Origin: Betaproteobacteria bacterium Ga0077526
GTDB taxonomy: Bacteria > Pseudomonadota > Gammaproteobacteria > Burkholderiales > Ga0077523
NCBI GenBank assembly: GCA_001464765.1
Contig: LNDV01000010.1
Location: forward strand, 186,001 to 250,000
Direction of reading: 5' to 3'
DNA: 64,000 nucleotides
How positions within the stretch are numbered: position 1 is the first letter of the stretch; the number at the start of each line of letters is the position of its first letter. The notes under the pieces were generated by a model. The model saw only the letters and a program-made list of their open reading frames with translations. It had not been told where the DNA came from and searched no databases. This document shows, piece by piece, positions 16,403 to 26,013 of this stretch. The position numbers and the translations under genes are program-made.

Positions 16403-19400
16403 CTAGTTCTCCTTCCTTTCCACCTTCGCCTTCACTGCCTTCTCGATATCAGTCAAAAAGCCGACGGCCTTCGAGTCTTTGGGAAGCATCTTGGCGACGG
16501 AGCGGAACTGCCGGTATGTCGAGTCGATCTCTCTGGCGCTGCCGAATCGCTGCACGGCTCGAGCGTAGTGACCCGCCAGAGAATCTATCGCAGCGGCTCT
16601 ATCGCGGCCTTTCTCGCCTTCTGGAACTCTAGACATCCGCCATAGATGGGCTGCCAGGCGGCCATCTGCTTCGGCGACCAGATCAAAGAAGTCGTCCTCT
16701 TCCGCCGCCTTCCGATTCGCGTCGTCGACGATGCGTGCGACCCGATCCTCCAAACTGGCGTCGATCTGGGCGATCTCATCCGGTGGCAGCTGACCTTGCT
16801 CTCGAAGGACGAGCAGGCCGAACAGATGGTTGGTGTCGGGATAGTAGGAGACCCTGCCGGTCTCGCTGCCGAGGTCGACAGCCATTCCGTAGTGCGCGAC
16901 CATTTCCTGCAGCTCCTGCAGAAAGAGCGCCTGACTGTCGGGCATGACCATCTCGGCGCGTCGTTTGTGGTTCGCGGCCTGCAGGCAATAGCGCTCCACG
17001 CTGGGCTGGATGGCGTTCAGCGAGTCGAGGCGTGCCAGCGCAGAGTCCATCAGGGCAAGCCCCTGGCCTTCGCTACCGTTGTCCCGGGCGATAAGCTCGG
17101 CGCCAAACCGGGTTTCGGCGTCCGCGAGCCGTTCGACGGCGCGCATGTCGATCTCTGCATTTTCGGCACCGAGTGCCGCGCGGAAGTGCTCAATGGCAGG
17201 CTCCCAGGTCCGGAGCGCGGCGTAGGCATAGCCGAATGCCGAGCGTATGCGTGCGTCGACCCTCTGGGACACGCCAAGAGCGGCCGCCAGTCGATCCAGG
17301 CGTTTGGTGATCCAATCGCGACGCTTCTCATCGGCCTCGACCTCCGCGGATGCGCGAAGCTCTTCGAGCTTGGCGAGCAGCACTGCCCGATGCGCGACGA
17401 TCGGATCAGGGTCGAAATCGTTCTCACCGTTCTTCGGCTGCAGCCGATAGTTCTCGTCCCCGTAGGCCTGATAGGCCCCCCAGGTGTTGGTGTGGGGATA
17501 CTGGTGAAACACCTCGGCGCGAGCTGCTTGCAAGGCCTGTCCGAACTTCATGTTCTTCAGGAGGGATTCGTACAGTGTCCGCGCAAACACGTTTGCTGCG
17601 CCGTCATGGACCTCCCAGCCTGCCGCCACCACGGCCTTTGCGCCCATCTCGATGAACTGGACGGCGAGGTTGGCTGCCAAGCGATTCCAGCGGTTGGCAT
17701 TCTCGAGGCGTGTGTCCCCGAGATGGCAGCAGTTCAGGAACACGAACTCGGGCACGCGGCGCAGTTTGTTGACGTGAGCGGCTGTCAGCATCACATCCTT
17801 GGACAGAACCGCTCCCACTCGCGGTTTTGGTCTGCGCGAGCAATTCGCGTCGTCATCCGTCGACGGGGCTTCCGCGATGCCATGGCACGCCAGGTGAAGG
17901 ATGCGGTACTCAGTATCGAATAACTTCTCGAACACCTGATCCGCCCCCGGGCCGAGAAGTGGAGTCGCGGTCCAGCCCGACTTCTGCAGGAGCCCGGATA
18001 CCGTGTTGGCTTCTTCCTTCGCGCCTGGCAAGGGGGAGTAACCGGAGTCGGTGTCGCCGACGATGAAAGCCGTGTTTCCTCGGCTGATCGCCGCACTTCG
18101 ACGCCCTCGCTCCGTGGCGAGCTGGCGTACCACGGCGATACGGGTGCAAAGGGGGGCGACGTTCTGCGGGGCATCCCGCAGGAGTTCCCAGGGATACTCG
18201 GCCGTGTCGTAGTCAACGCCGAGGATCAGGGAATTGGTGTCGCCGATACCTTCCTTGAAGTCGTTGGGCACCAGCAGCTCGAACATGGCTCGGGCTACTC
18301 CGGGGCGATCGGTCACGTCCGAGGTGGAGCGGTGCAAGAGCCCGTCTATGTCACGCCTGACCGACGGCTCCACCTCGACCGGGTTGCGCGCCCGATCCGT
18401 GATGAGGGTGAAGTGCAGGCTGTCACTGTGCTTGTCCAGGGTGATGTGGACGCGGCGCATGCCATTCGACCCCGAGTCGTCCAGAACGAGCGCGCGATAG
18501 CCCCCCTTGCCGGTGCGCACCCGAGCGGTCCCGTGGATCTTGCCGGCGTACTTGGGTTCGCGCATGAGGCGGTCGAGGGCAACACCGGCCGTGATTGCCC
18601 GGTTGTCCGCGCGTTCGTAGATCGTGACTCGATGCAACGGCGGGGACTTGCCGTCGGTCGTCTTCTGGGCGGCCGCGATGATCGCGTCGAGGAGAGCACG
18701 CAGACTCGTTTCGACAGACAGGCCGCCGAACCCTGTCCCGATGAGCAGCGTGGCGACATCCAGACTCGGCGCTTTGGCGCTCGCGGGCTGGTTGTCGAGC
18801 GCATTCGCATAGGCGAGCAAGCCGTGCTGGTACGCGCGCGCGATCTCTCCCGGGGTCGTGGCGCCAACCGGGCCGAGGCCTACTGCGATCGCCCCGCGGG
18901 GCAGGGCGTCGGGACTCGTCTGGAGGAACACCTGCGCCTCGCCGACGGAGTCGGGATACGTGCCCCGTCCGTGAGATCTCGCGAGGCGCCCGCCAAGCCT
19001 TCCGTCCACATACTCCGCCGTGCCGCGAATGCCGTCGTAGGCGTAGGCGCCGATGATCACGGGGTCCTGGGACGTCGCCAGGCTGCCGTGCACGATCACG
19101 ACTTCGACGGACTGTGGTTCCACGCTGCGGGCGCGTTCCGGCGGGCGCACCGTCCCTCCCATAGCGGCAGCAATGAGTTCCTCCGCATTGGGGTAGAGCG
19201 AGAAAGACTCCTCGGTCTCGGCGGGCTCCGCATCCGATACACCACGCCTCGCAGTGGGGGTCGTGGGCAGCAAAGTTGTACGGCCGTGCTCGAGCAATTC
19301 CTTATACGCGGCGAAACACTTCTTCTCGGAAGGCAAGTCGCCGTGAGCGGCTTCGGTGTAATACACAGGCACGCCGTCCGGTATGCCAGTGGCCCACGGC

Positions 19401-21838
19401 ACGCGGCCATCACCTTCGGAGACATTCTTGAGGTCGAGAGTGTTTCCGTCGAGGGTGACGGCGATCGGTGTCTTCTTTGCCCAACCGGCGACGTACACGG
19501 TGACTGCCGGGTCGGTCGGCGCGTCGGCAATCAACCTGGTAACTTCCTTCGCGCGAGCGAGCGCTGGGGCGTCCGGTTCCGGCCAGCTGAAATAGTGTTG
19601 TCCGGCTACGAACCCGCCATGTCCGCCGGAGTCCAGCACGGCTTTCTTGGCGGCAGCCTGGTCTGCGGCATGCCACTTCTTCCACATCGCGGAGTCGAAG
19701 AAATCGGTGGTATCTCCCTCGGCGTTCCTCCAGGCCATCAGCTCCAGAAAGCCGGGATACTTGTTGATGATCTGGAGGAACTCGTTCGTGTTGTGCTTGA
19801 CATCCAGTGCTGTGAGTTTGTTGACGAACGAATCCCGGGCGAGGAGCACACCGGCAATGGACACCGATCCGCCGTTGGGCGTGCCCAACTGCACGAACCT
19901 GGCGCCATCCAAGGACTTGAACGCCTCCCACCGGGATTGGAGTGCCACGCGTGCGACCAGTCCGCCCATGGAGTGCGCGAGGATGCGCACTGGCTTGTTG
20001 CGCTTTCTGCCCTCCTCGATTGCGAGGTCGAGCGCCTCGCCGAAACGCTTGGCCTCGTCAGCGATGGACAGACGCCAGTCGTACGCAAACGGACGAACCT
20101 CATGGGACTCCGCCATCGCCCACGCGAGTTTCTCGTACACCATGTCGAGCCAGCCCGCTGGACCGATATTCGACTGGTCGATGGCAAGCTTTCCGATGCC
20201 GCCTGCTGCAACGCGAAACAGGTTGAACCAGACGGTGTCGCCGTTGCGCTGGATGGCGCTCCCGAGGATTCCGGGGAGGATGAACAGAATTGGCGCATTG
20301 GGCTTGGCAATGATGTCTTTGCCGCCACGGGCGATGGTCTCGCGGGAGGGCTGGGCGAGCCGTTCGAATCCCGGGACGTTGTCCGGGCGAGGCTCCGTCA
20401 GGGCGAGTGCGATGGCACGCGAGGGCTGGGGCTTGGCAAAGTAGTTGAGGTGGTGGTGCCCCTCCGGTCCGCCGAAGAACTGGCGAAAGATGCCCGTATC
20501 CCGTCGCGCGCCGCCATGCATGGAGGCCGTGTTGACCACGAGGTCCGTTTCGCCGCCGTAGTAGCGCTCGGCAAAGGCATCACCGAGATACTTCAGGATG
20601 CTGTTGCCCTCGTAGTCGCCCGCCACCACATGGAGGCAGCCTTCGATCTCGGCTTCATCGCTGTTGAGCAGCGCGATCAGGGGGGAATCCGGCGTCATGG
20701 CCTCCAGGCCAGGCAATGTGGAGGCGTTGGAGCGCTCCGCCACGACCGCCGCCGCGAAGGAATGGACAGCCTGCAGCGCGCCCGCTCCGGCCTTGGCGAT
20801 GGGGCCGCCGAAGAAAGCTACCGACGAAGCCATGTTGACCAGCGTGCTCGCCCAACGATCGAGCCGGCCGGCCAGAAGCGTGGTCCCCCGCGCCGGGCAG
20901 GCGACCCGAACGAATCGTTCAATGCGGAAGTTCTTCTTCTCAAGTTCTGCGCGCAGGCTGCGGAGCTGCTCGACGATTTCCTTGTAGCCCTCACGGCCAG
21001 GGACCTTTGCCGATTCCATCAGCCACTCGAACTCTTCGTCCGTAAAGGCCGGGGTCCCCTTACGGCCACCGCGGGCCAGCAGTTCGCCCACCAGCCCGCC
21101 GCGCGAATGCGTAAGGAGATGGAGCCGTGAATCCGGGGGCAACGCCCGTGCGATCACCAAAGCGTTCGCGACCGGACTTTCGGTGAGGGTGTTGTGCTGC
21201 AGCGCATATACCCGATCCGGAAAGCGCTGCTCGAGCAAGGGGCGGTGCGGGCTTGCCCAGAGGTCGCCGAAGCTGCCATCGGCGGAAGAAATCGTTCCAT
21301 GGATGAGCACGAGCAGGGGTTCCGTGCTCTTGGGCGGAGCATCCGCCGCGACGAGCTGCGCTGGCGTGTTGCCGACCTTGTAGAACCCCGGAGCGTATCC
21401 ACCGAGCATCTTTGCTTCGAGGGCGCTGGCGAGCGTCCCGGCGAGCAGGCGCGCCGCCGGCTTCTTGCTTGCCGGCCAGGCGATTCGCAGCGCCTTCACC
21501 ACCCAGTCGCGGATGCCGCGGCTGTCTGCGCCTGGCCGACCTGAGGGTTGCAGGGATTCGCCGAGCCGGAACCCGCCGTCGTCCCCGGCGCGGCTGGCGC
21601 CCCCCAGGTAGGTCCCGATGTTGTCTGCCGCAACGAGAATGCGCTCGCCGCCGGCGAGCTCGAACTCGACCCAGCCGTCCTCGGGAAGCTCAACATCGTG
21701 AGAGGCGCCGCCCGCGCGGCTTGAGGCGAGCGTGTAGAGCGCGGACTCCCACCCCGGCAGCGGAGGCAGGGACTCGAGGGACTCCACCTGTTGGCCACTG
21801 ACAGTCAGCTTGATGGCGGTCTTGGGGGCGTCGGCCAC
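16403..21838 (-). CDS. giant CHAT protease fused to two alpha/beta-hydrolase domains
   Basis: This is an 1811-residue protein. An N-terminal alpha/beta hydrolase (DUF7379-like) has the oxyanion segment LLVLIHGTISS near residue 178 and the nucleophile elbow LLTHSRGGLVG near 243. A second lipase/LCAT-like hydrolase has ILFILPGILGSAI near 520 and the nucleophile ILAHSMGGLVARV near 623. A CHAT caspase-like protease follows, with the catalytic His in RILHLACHG near 1318 and the Cys in FVFLNCCHLGDT near 1371, then a TPR-like helical tail. The GTG at 21838 is preferred because GAGGAG lies 7-12 bases upstream; a TTG ten codons earlier is possible. CHAT proteases are executioners in several bacterial death pathways. 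The two hydrolases suggest lipid or ester targets, or are themselves activated by cleavage. Confidence 0.8.
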   Translation of the reverse strand: MADAPKTAIKLTVSGQQVESLESLPPLPGWESALYTLASSRAGGASHDVELPEDGWVEFELAGGERILVAADNIGTYLGGASRAGDDGGFRLGESLQPSGRPGADSRGIRDWVVKALRIAWPASKKPAARLLAGTLASALEAKMLGGYAPGFYKVGNTPAQLVAADAPPKSTEPLLVLIHGTISSADGSFGDLWASPHRPLLEQRFPDRVYALQHNTLTESPVANALVIARALPPDSRLHLLTHSRGGLVGELLARGGRKGTPAFTDEEFEWLMESAKVPGREGYKEIVEQLRSLRAELEKKNFRIERFVRVACPARGTTLLAGRLDRWASTLVNMASSVAFFGGPIAKAGAGALQAVHSFAAAVVAERSNASTLPGLEAMTPDSPLIALLNSDEAEIEGCLHVVAGDYEGNSILKYLGDAFAERYYGGETDLVVNTASMHGGARRDTGIFRQFFGGPEGHHHLNYFAKPQPSRAIALALTEPRPDNVPGFERLAQPSRETIARGGKDIIAKPNAPILFILPGILGSAIQRNGDTVWFNLFRVAAGGIGKLAIDQSNIGPAGWLDMVYEKLAWAMAESHEVRPFAYDWRLSIADEAKRFGEALDLAIEEGRKRNKPVRILAHSMGGLVARVALQSRWEAFKSLDGARFVQLGTPNGGSVSIAGVLLARDSFVNKLTALDVKHNTNEFLQIINKYPGFLELMAWRNAEGDTTDFFDSAMWKKWHAADQAAAKKAVLDSGGHGGFVAGQHYFSWPEPDAPALARAKEVTRLIADAPTDPAVTVYVAGWAKKTPIAVTLDGNTLDLKNVSEGDGRVPWATGIPDGVPVYYTEAAHGDLPSEKKCFAAYKELLEHGRTTLLPTTPTARRGVSDAEPAETEESFSLYPNAEELIAAAMGGTVRPPERARSVEPQSVEVVIVHGSLATSQDPVIIGAYAYDGIRGTAEYVDGRLGGRLARSHGRGTYPDSVGEAQVFLQTSPDALPRGAIAVGLGPVGATTPGEIARAYQHGLLAYANALDNQPASAKAPSLDVATLLIGTGFGGLSVETSLRALLDAIIAAAQKTTDGKSPPLHRVTIYERADNRAITAGVALDRLMREPKYAGKIHGTARVRTGKGGYRALVLDDSGSNGMRRVHITLDKHSDSLHFTLITDRARNPVEVEPSVRRDIDGLLHRSTSDVTDRPGVARAMFELLVPNDFKEGIGDTNSLILGVDYDTAEYPWELLRDAPQNVAPLCTRIAVVRQLATERGRRSAAISRGNTAFIVGDTDSGYSPLPGAKEEANTVSGLLQKSGWTATPLLGPGADQVFEKLFDTEYRILHLACHGIAEAPSTDDDANCSRRPKPRVGAVLSKDVMLTAAHVNKLRRVPEFVFLNCCHLGDTRLENANRWNRLAANLAVQFIEMGAKAVVAAGWEVHDGAANVFARTLYESLLKNMKFGQALQAARAEVFHQYPHTNTWGAYQAYGDENYRLQPKNGENDFDPDPIVAHRAVLLAKLEELRASAEVEADEKRRDWITKRLDRLAAALGVSQRVDARIRSAFGYAYAALRTWEPAIEHFRAALGAENAEIDMRAVERLADAETRFGAELIARDNGSEGQGLALMDSALARLDSLNAIQPSVERYCLQAANHKRRAEMVMPDSQALFLQELQEMVAHYGMAVDLGSETGRVSYYPDTNHLFGLLVLREQGQLPPDEIAQIDASLEDRVARIVDDANRKAAEEDDFFDLVAEADGRLAAHLWRMSRVPEGEKGRDRAAAIDSLAGHYARAVQRFGSAREIDSTYRQFRSVAKMLPKDSKAVGFLTDIEKAVKAKVERKEN

Positions 21839-22102
21839 GGAAGTCTCCTCGTCTTTGGTTTCGCGCAATGTTAGTCGATCGTCATGCGGGTGTGGATGTA
21901 GCGAATACGACGTACCTAGTTTTGGTGACGGGCGGTCGAGGGGAGGCGCGTGGTCGTTCGTTGCAACCCCTCGCCGTGCGAGCAGCGAATCGCTTCCCTG
22001 GTCGTCCCGCGGCAGCCGATCTCAGCGGCATCTGTCGTGCGTGGAGTCCAAGAGGCGGGATTTCGCACGGACACCCGTAGACGGGTGCCCGTGCATTGGC
22101 GA

Positions 22103-23581
22103 CTACGCGATCCGTGAGGCTGCAATCGTCGCCGGCGACACACCGAGTTTTGCGGCGATCTGAGTGGCGATCATCGCGCCGAGCCAGACGCCTCCGGTAC
22201 GGCCGAGCTCGGCAGGCGAGGCGGGAACCCCATGCTCATCGTCCGTTCCGGCGCCGTTGCGCTTCGTGATGCCGTCGAACTGCCAGTGCACTCCAAGGAA
22301 CACGCGGCTGACCGAGTTGTCGACGATGGCCTTCCACAGACTCTCGTAGCCGAGCGTGATGTAGTCGCGAGGCTGCATCGTCACGGGGTCCTTATTGCGG
22401 CCGTCGAACTCGTCGGAGACGAAGTGGAAGCGGATATCGTCGACTCCGTTGGCGTCGAAGCTTGCGAGTCCCTTCTCGACCAGGAAAACGCGCAGGAGCT
22501 GGAACGCGGCGGCACCGAAGGTGGCGTGCCCGGACGGGTAGGCCGGGAAGTTCGGTGTCAGGCGCCGGCCCGAACCGTTCGTGTCCGGTCGGCCGAGGGG
22601 CTCCCAGTTGGGGTCGGCGACACCGTTGCCGTGCTGCGCGCCAGGAATCCCCACCGCGGGGCGCCACATCATGTGGTCGGGCGAGTACTTGTAGTGCCAG
22701 GCGTCGATGCCCGCGTCGGCCATGGCGATGGCCGCGCCGGCCAGGACGCTCAACTCTTCTTCCGCGCTGAGGGCGCCGGGAGAGCGCGCTTCGATCAGGT
22801 CCAGGACGGCAAGGATCACCTGAAGATAGAGCCGCGGCGGCGTGCCCAGTTGCGCGGGGCCGTCGTATCCCCACGCAATGCCGATCACTTCTTCTGGAAG
22901 CGTGCGCGTGCCGTTGGCTCGGCTGTGCTCGCCTTTCGAGGCGACGAGAGCGAAGTCCGCCGCGTAGTGCGCTGTGGGCTGCACCTGAAAGGCCGACACC
23001 CGGCCCGGAGGAGGCGGGAAGTTGGCGACACGATTTGCGAGCAGTGGGGCAGCTGTGCCCCACTTGCCTCCGGCAAAGCCTTGCCCGGCATCCTTGGGCG
23101 GCGCCATGTGCGTGTACGGTGCCCCGGTGCGGTTGAACTGATCCGCAGCAGCGGCAGTACTGTCGTTGGCGCCTCGCTGGTGCAACAGATTTCCGAACGC
23201 CCGTCCGGCAGCCTCGGTCGGACCGCCTGCGGGGCCGAAGCCGAAGTACTCCAGCCAGTGGAGCCAGGCGGGCTCGAGCAGGTGGGCCTGATTCGGATAG
23301 CGCATTCTCAGCACCTGAGCGCAGGCGGCGCCGGCGGCAAGCGATGCCCCGGCCGCACCGACCGCGGGCAGGGTTCCGGGCGGTGCGACGTTGAGCAACG
23401 GCGTGCGGCCGGACGCATGAGCATGGGCGTCATTGAGTGCGGCCAGCGCCATGCCAAGCGCTCGTGCCGTGAGGAATGGGCCTTTCTGATCCCCGGAGGT
23501 GAGTCCAGGCGTATGGTCCCGCCGGATGCACTCCATGGACATGTCACACCAGAAGCGCAGTGCGGAAGTCGCAGCTGTCAT
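22103..23581 (-). CDS. vanadium-dependent haloperoxidase / PAP2-family protein
   Basis: This 492-residue protein has the three vanadate- or phosphate-binding motifs of the haloperoxidase/acid-phosphatase superfamily: KYSPDHMMWRP (K and R), NFPAYPSGHATFGAAAF (PSGH) and SRVFLGVHWQFDG (SRxxxGxH). No signal peptide is visible at the chosen ATG, which has GAGGAT upstream. Family members oxidise halides with peroxide to make hypohalous acid; related bacterial proteins act as phosphatases, and the sequence alone does not decide. It lies 164 bases after the TIR-SLOG gene on the same strand, between conflict genes, with no obvious biosynthetic partner. Confidence 0.8.
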   Translation of the reverse strand: MTAATSALRFWCDMSMECIRRDHTPGLTSGDQKGPFLTARALGMALAALNDAHAHASGRTPLLNVAPPGTLPAVGAAGASLAAGAACAQVLRMRYPNQAHLLEPAWLHWLEYFGFGPAGGPTEAAGRAFGNLLHQRGANDSTAAAADQFNRTGAPYTHMAPPKDAGQGFAGGKWGTAAPLLANRVANFPPPPGRVSAFQVQPTAHYAADFALVASKGEHSRANGTRTLPEEVIGIAWGYDGPAQLGTPPRLYLQVILAVLDLIEARSPGALSAEEELSVLAGAAIAMADAGIDAWHYKYSPDHMMWRPAVGIPGAQHGNGVADPNWEPLGRPDTNGSGRRLTPNFPAYPSGHATFGAAAFQLLRVFLVEKGLASFDANGVDDIRFHFVSDEFDGRNKDPVTMQPRDYITLGYESLWKAIVDNSVSRVFLGVHWQFDGITKRNGAGTDDEHGVPASPAELGRTGGVWLGAMIATQIAAKLGVSPATIAASRIA

Positions 23582-23745
23582 GCTCGGATCCTCGAGAGAG
23601 TCGATGATGGAAGTTCGCTGCTGCAAGGCGCTGGGTGGCTCTGCAGTCGACTCATCTTGGTGATCCGCTGGGGAAGCGTCGATACCTCGAAGGCGATACG
23701 AGGGTCGCTCAGGGCAGTGGCAATGCCTTCGCTCTGCCGAGCTCT

Positions 23746-25851
23746 CTATGAGTCTTGATTCGCCCCCAACCGCCCTAACCCCAGGCACACAAGTTCCGCG
23801 ATTTCGCTGGGGCGGTGCGTCGCCGCCAGCCGCAGATTCTCGTCAGCGCTCAAGCCGTTTCGCAAAGCTTGCCAGCCCTCGTCGCGAGCAATCGATCTGA
23901 ACTGGTTCAAACTAGCAAGCGTCCGAGCGTCGTGTGGCGGCGCACCGCCATCCGGCGGACAGAAGGCCCCGCACCGTTCGTCGAGGCATTGAGCAAGGTC
24001 CAGCGTGGCGCCACCGAAGCCGCCGGCAAGGTAGAGCGGCTTGCGGGCTTCCACCATCAGAATCGCTTCTTCGACAGTGCCCGGCATCGCACCCATGAAG
24101 CCATGCCGCCTGCCGCCGAGGAGTACGCGACCGTCGAATGCGTCCGCCATGTAACGACGCATGGCCGTCAGTGACCGTTCGGGGATGTCGGCCGCGTCAG
24201 CAGGTGGGTTGCCGCCCCCTCGACGCACGGGTTTACCGTCGACGTCGAGGAAGATGGCTTCTGCCGTGGTACCCATGACCATCATGGCGTCGCTCCAGGC
24301 CTGGTCGGTCAACTCGCGATGTTCTGTCCACGCGAGGCAGACCTGCATCGGGCGGTCACTCCGGCAGTACTTTTCGATCTCGTTCATCAGAAACACAGTG
24401 TATCCGTCGCGTCGGAGATGGCCGCCGTAAGCGAGGCTGCCACCGCCGATGAGGATCGCTCGCGCGATCTCCGCGAGGGCGAGGCGAAAGTGGTCTTCCA
24501 TGAACCCCAATCGTTCGAGATCCGCGCTTTCCGAAACGGACAGGGCCAGGCGCTTGCCCGTTAGCGCTGGTGCAGGCTGCAGCGGCGAACTCGCGGGTCG
24601 GGTGGGGTCGGAACGCGCGGCGAGCGAACGCGGCGTGACGAGGTCGAGTGTTTCGAACGCACCGGTCGCGTGAACGATTTTGGCGAGAGAGGCTTTCTCT
24701 TCCTCGCCCAGGGGTGGATCGGGATGCAGGACGGTGAGCGTCTCGCGGGAAGGGCCGGTGTCGCTCTGCGTGTCTTGTGTCGTCAGCCATTCGACGAGCG
24801 TGACGGGCTCGGGCGCCTGCGGTGCCCACCAATCGATGCCGAGTGTCTTGTTCTCCATGGCGATCCGCCCCTGAACCAGCCACACGGCGCGCTCCAGGCA
24901 TTTGTCGACCAGCAGGTTGAGTGCGCACTGAATATCCTCGCTGATTTCGCTGTCGGCGGTGCGCCGAACAGGGATACGGGGCACGTGATCCATGAGAAAT
25001 GAACCGCGGGGCTCACCGCGATCGAGGGCGTCCAGCAGCACGACTGGCGCGCCGGCATTCTTGGCGATCAGGATCTCGCGCTGGCACCAGTCTCGGGTCG
25101 CATACAGATCGGTGCGAATGGCGAGCATGGCGCTGGATGCCGCGTTCTTGCGCAACGCCTTGTTCCAATCGTCACCGGACTGAAGATCCTGCGCGTCGAA
25201 GAAGGCGTGGAGCCGCGTCCTGGTGATGACGCTACGGACTTCGTCGATGAGGGGGCCGACGCCTTCCTCCGCATGCGCGGAGCGCTTGGTGTGGCTGATG
25301 AACACGGTGATGCGTTGCGGGGATTCCGGCCCGATCCATTGCGCGATAGATTGCGCGAGATCCCGGCAACGCAGCGCTTTCGGCGAAGGATCCGGCGCGA
25401 GCGGATCCGCAGCGCCGATCGGCTGCGTGTTCGGGAACAACGTCTGCAGCACGCCCCGGCTGGACGGTGCCGTCTCGAGAAACAGCGGGAATACCTTGCA
25501 CTGGAGAGGTGTGGCAGCCTGTGCATCGGATATCGCCTGCAGATAGCGGCGCCAAGGCCGCTCTGCGCTCTTTGCGGCCACCGCAAGTCCATTGCCGAGG
25601 ACTGGAACGATCGCGACGTGGCGGGCCGGTTCGACGCCGCCGTACCAGGGCGATCCCGGGAACGGAATCGAGCGGGGCACGTCCGTGGTATCCCCGAGAC
25701 CTCGACTTCGCCCGAAGACCTCGATTGCACCGCTGAGGAGACCCGAGTAAGCGGACCCGTGGAAGTGCTCGACCAACTCGTGCAGGACGTTCTTCCCTTC
25801 GGCGTCGTCCGGGTGCCACACGACATAGATCTCGAGCACATGCGGGAACAT
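23746..25851 (-). CDS. TIR-SLOG protein
   Basis: This 701-residue protein has three parts. Residues 1-150 form an unclassified Rossmann-like region (LEIYVVWHPDDAEGKN). Residues 175-275 are a TIR domain (RITVFISHTKRSA, then FFDAQDLQSGDDW), with the candidate catalytic Glu in WCQREILIAKNAG. The C-terminal part (about 430-701) is a SLOG nucleotide-binding domain, with LALSVSESADLERLGF and the glycine-rich ILIGGGSLAYGGHL loop. TIR-SLOG fusions are described among nucleotide-signal conflict systems; the SLOG domain of Thoeris ThsA binds an ADP-ribose isomer and activates the fused NADase. By analogy this protein could sense a TIR-made nucleotide and destroy NAD+. The GGAGGAG ribosome site before ATG 25851 fixes the start. 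It is divergent from the NACHT-FGE gene. Confidence 0.8.
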   Translation of the reverse strand: MFPHVLEIYVVWHPDDAEGKNVLHELVEHFHGSAYSGLLSGAIEVFGRSRGLGDTTDVPRSIPFPGSPWYGGVEPARHVAIVPVLGNGLAVAAKSAERPWRRYLQAISDAQAATPLQCKVFPLFLETAPSSRGVLQTLFPNTQPIGAADPLAPDPSPKALRCRDLAQSIAQWIGPESPQRITVFISHTKRSAHAEEGVGPLIDEVRSVITRTRLHAFFDAQDLQSGDDWNKALRKNAASSAMLAIRTDLYATRDWCQREILIAKNAGAPVVLLDALDRGEPRGSFLMDHVPRIPVRRTADSEISEDIQCALNLLVDKCLERAVWLVQGRIAMENKTLGIDWWAPQAPEPVTLVEWLTTQDTQSDTGPSRETLTVLHPDPPLGEEEKASLAKIVHATGAFETLDLVTPRSLAARSDPTRPASSPLQPAPALTGKRLALSVSESADLERLGFMEDHFRLALAEIARAILIGGGSLAYGGHLRRDGYTVFLMNEIEKYCRSDRPMQVCLAWTEHRELTDQAWSDAMMVMGTTAEAIFLDVDGKPVRRGGGNPPADAADIPERSLTAMRRYMADAFDGRVLLGGRRHGFMGAMPGTVEEAILMVEARKPLYLAGGFGGATLDLAQCLDERCGAFCPPDGGAPPHDARTLASLNQFRSIARDEGWQALRNGLSADENLRLAATHRPSEIAELVCLGLGRLGANQDS

Positions 25852-26013
25852 CGGGCTCCTCCTGGCGCGGCAGACTCCAAAGCGATGGTAGCGCAATGAC
25901 GCGTTCGTTTTTTGCCCGAAACCGCATGTGCTCGTGACGACCATGCCGACCGGGTGAGTGTCATGGCATCATCCCGTGCGTCGCCTTCATCTCGAACCTG
26001 CACTGCGGCCCCT

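Noticed and set aside
18332..21130. A 932-codon open frame on the plus strand opposite the CHAT hydrolase gene
   Set aside because: It lies wholly antisense to a gene with clear catalytic motifs, lacks a ribosome site and domain similarity, and has the composition expected of a shadow frame in G+C-rich DNA.
22232..23758. A 508-codon plus-strand open frame over the haloperoxidase gene
   Set aside because: The minus-strand reading has all three vanadate-site motifs; the plus-strand reading has none and no ribosome site.
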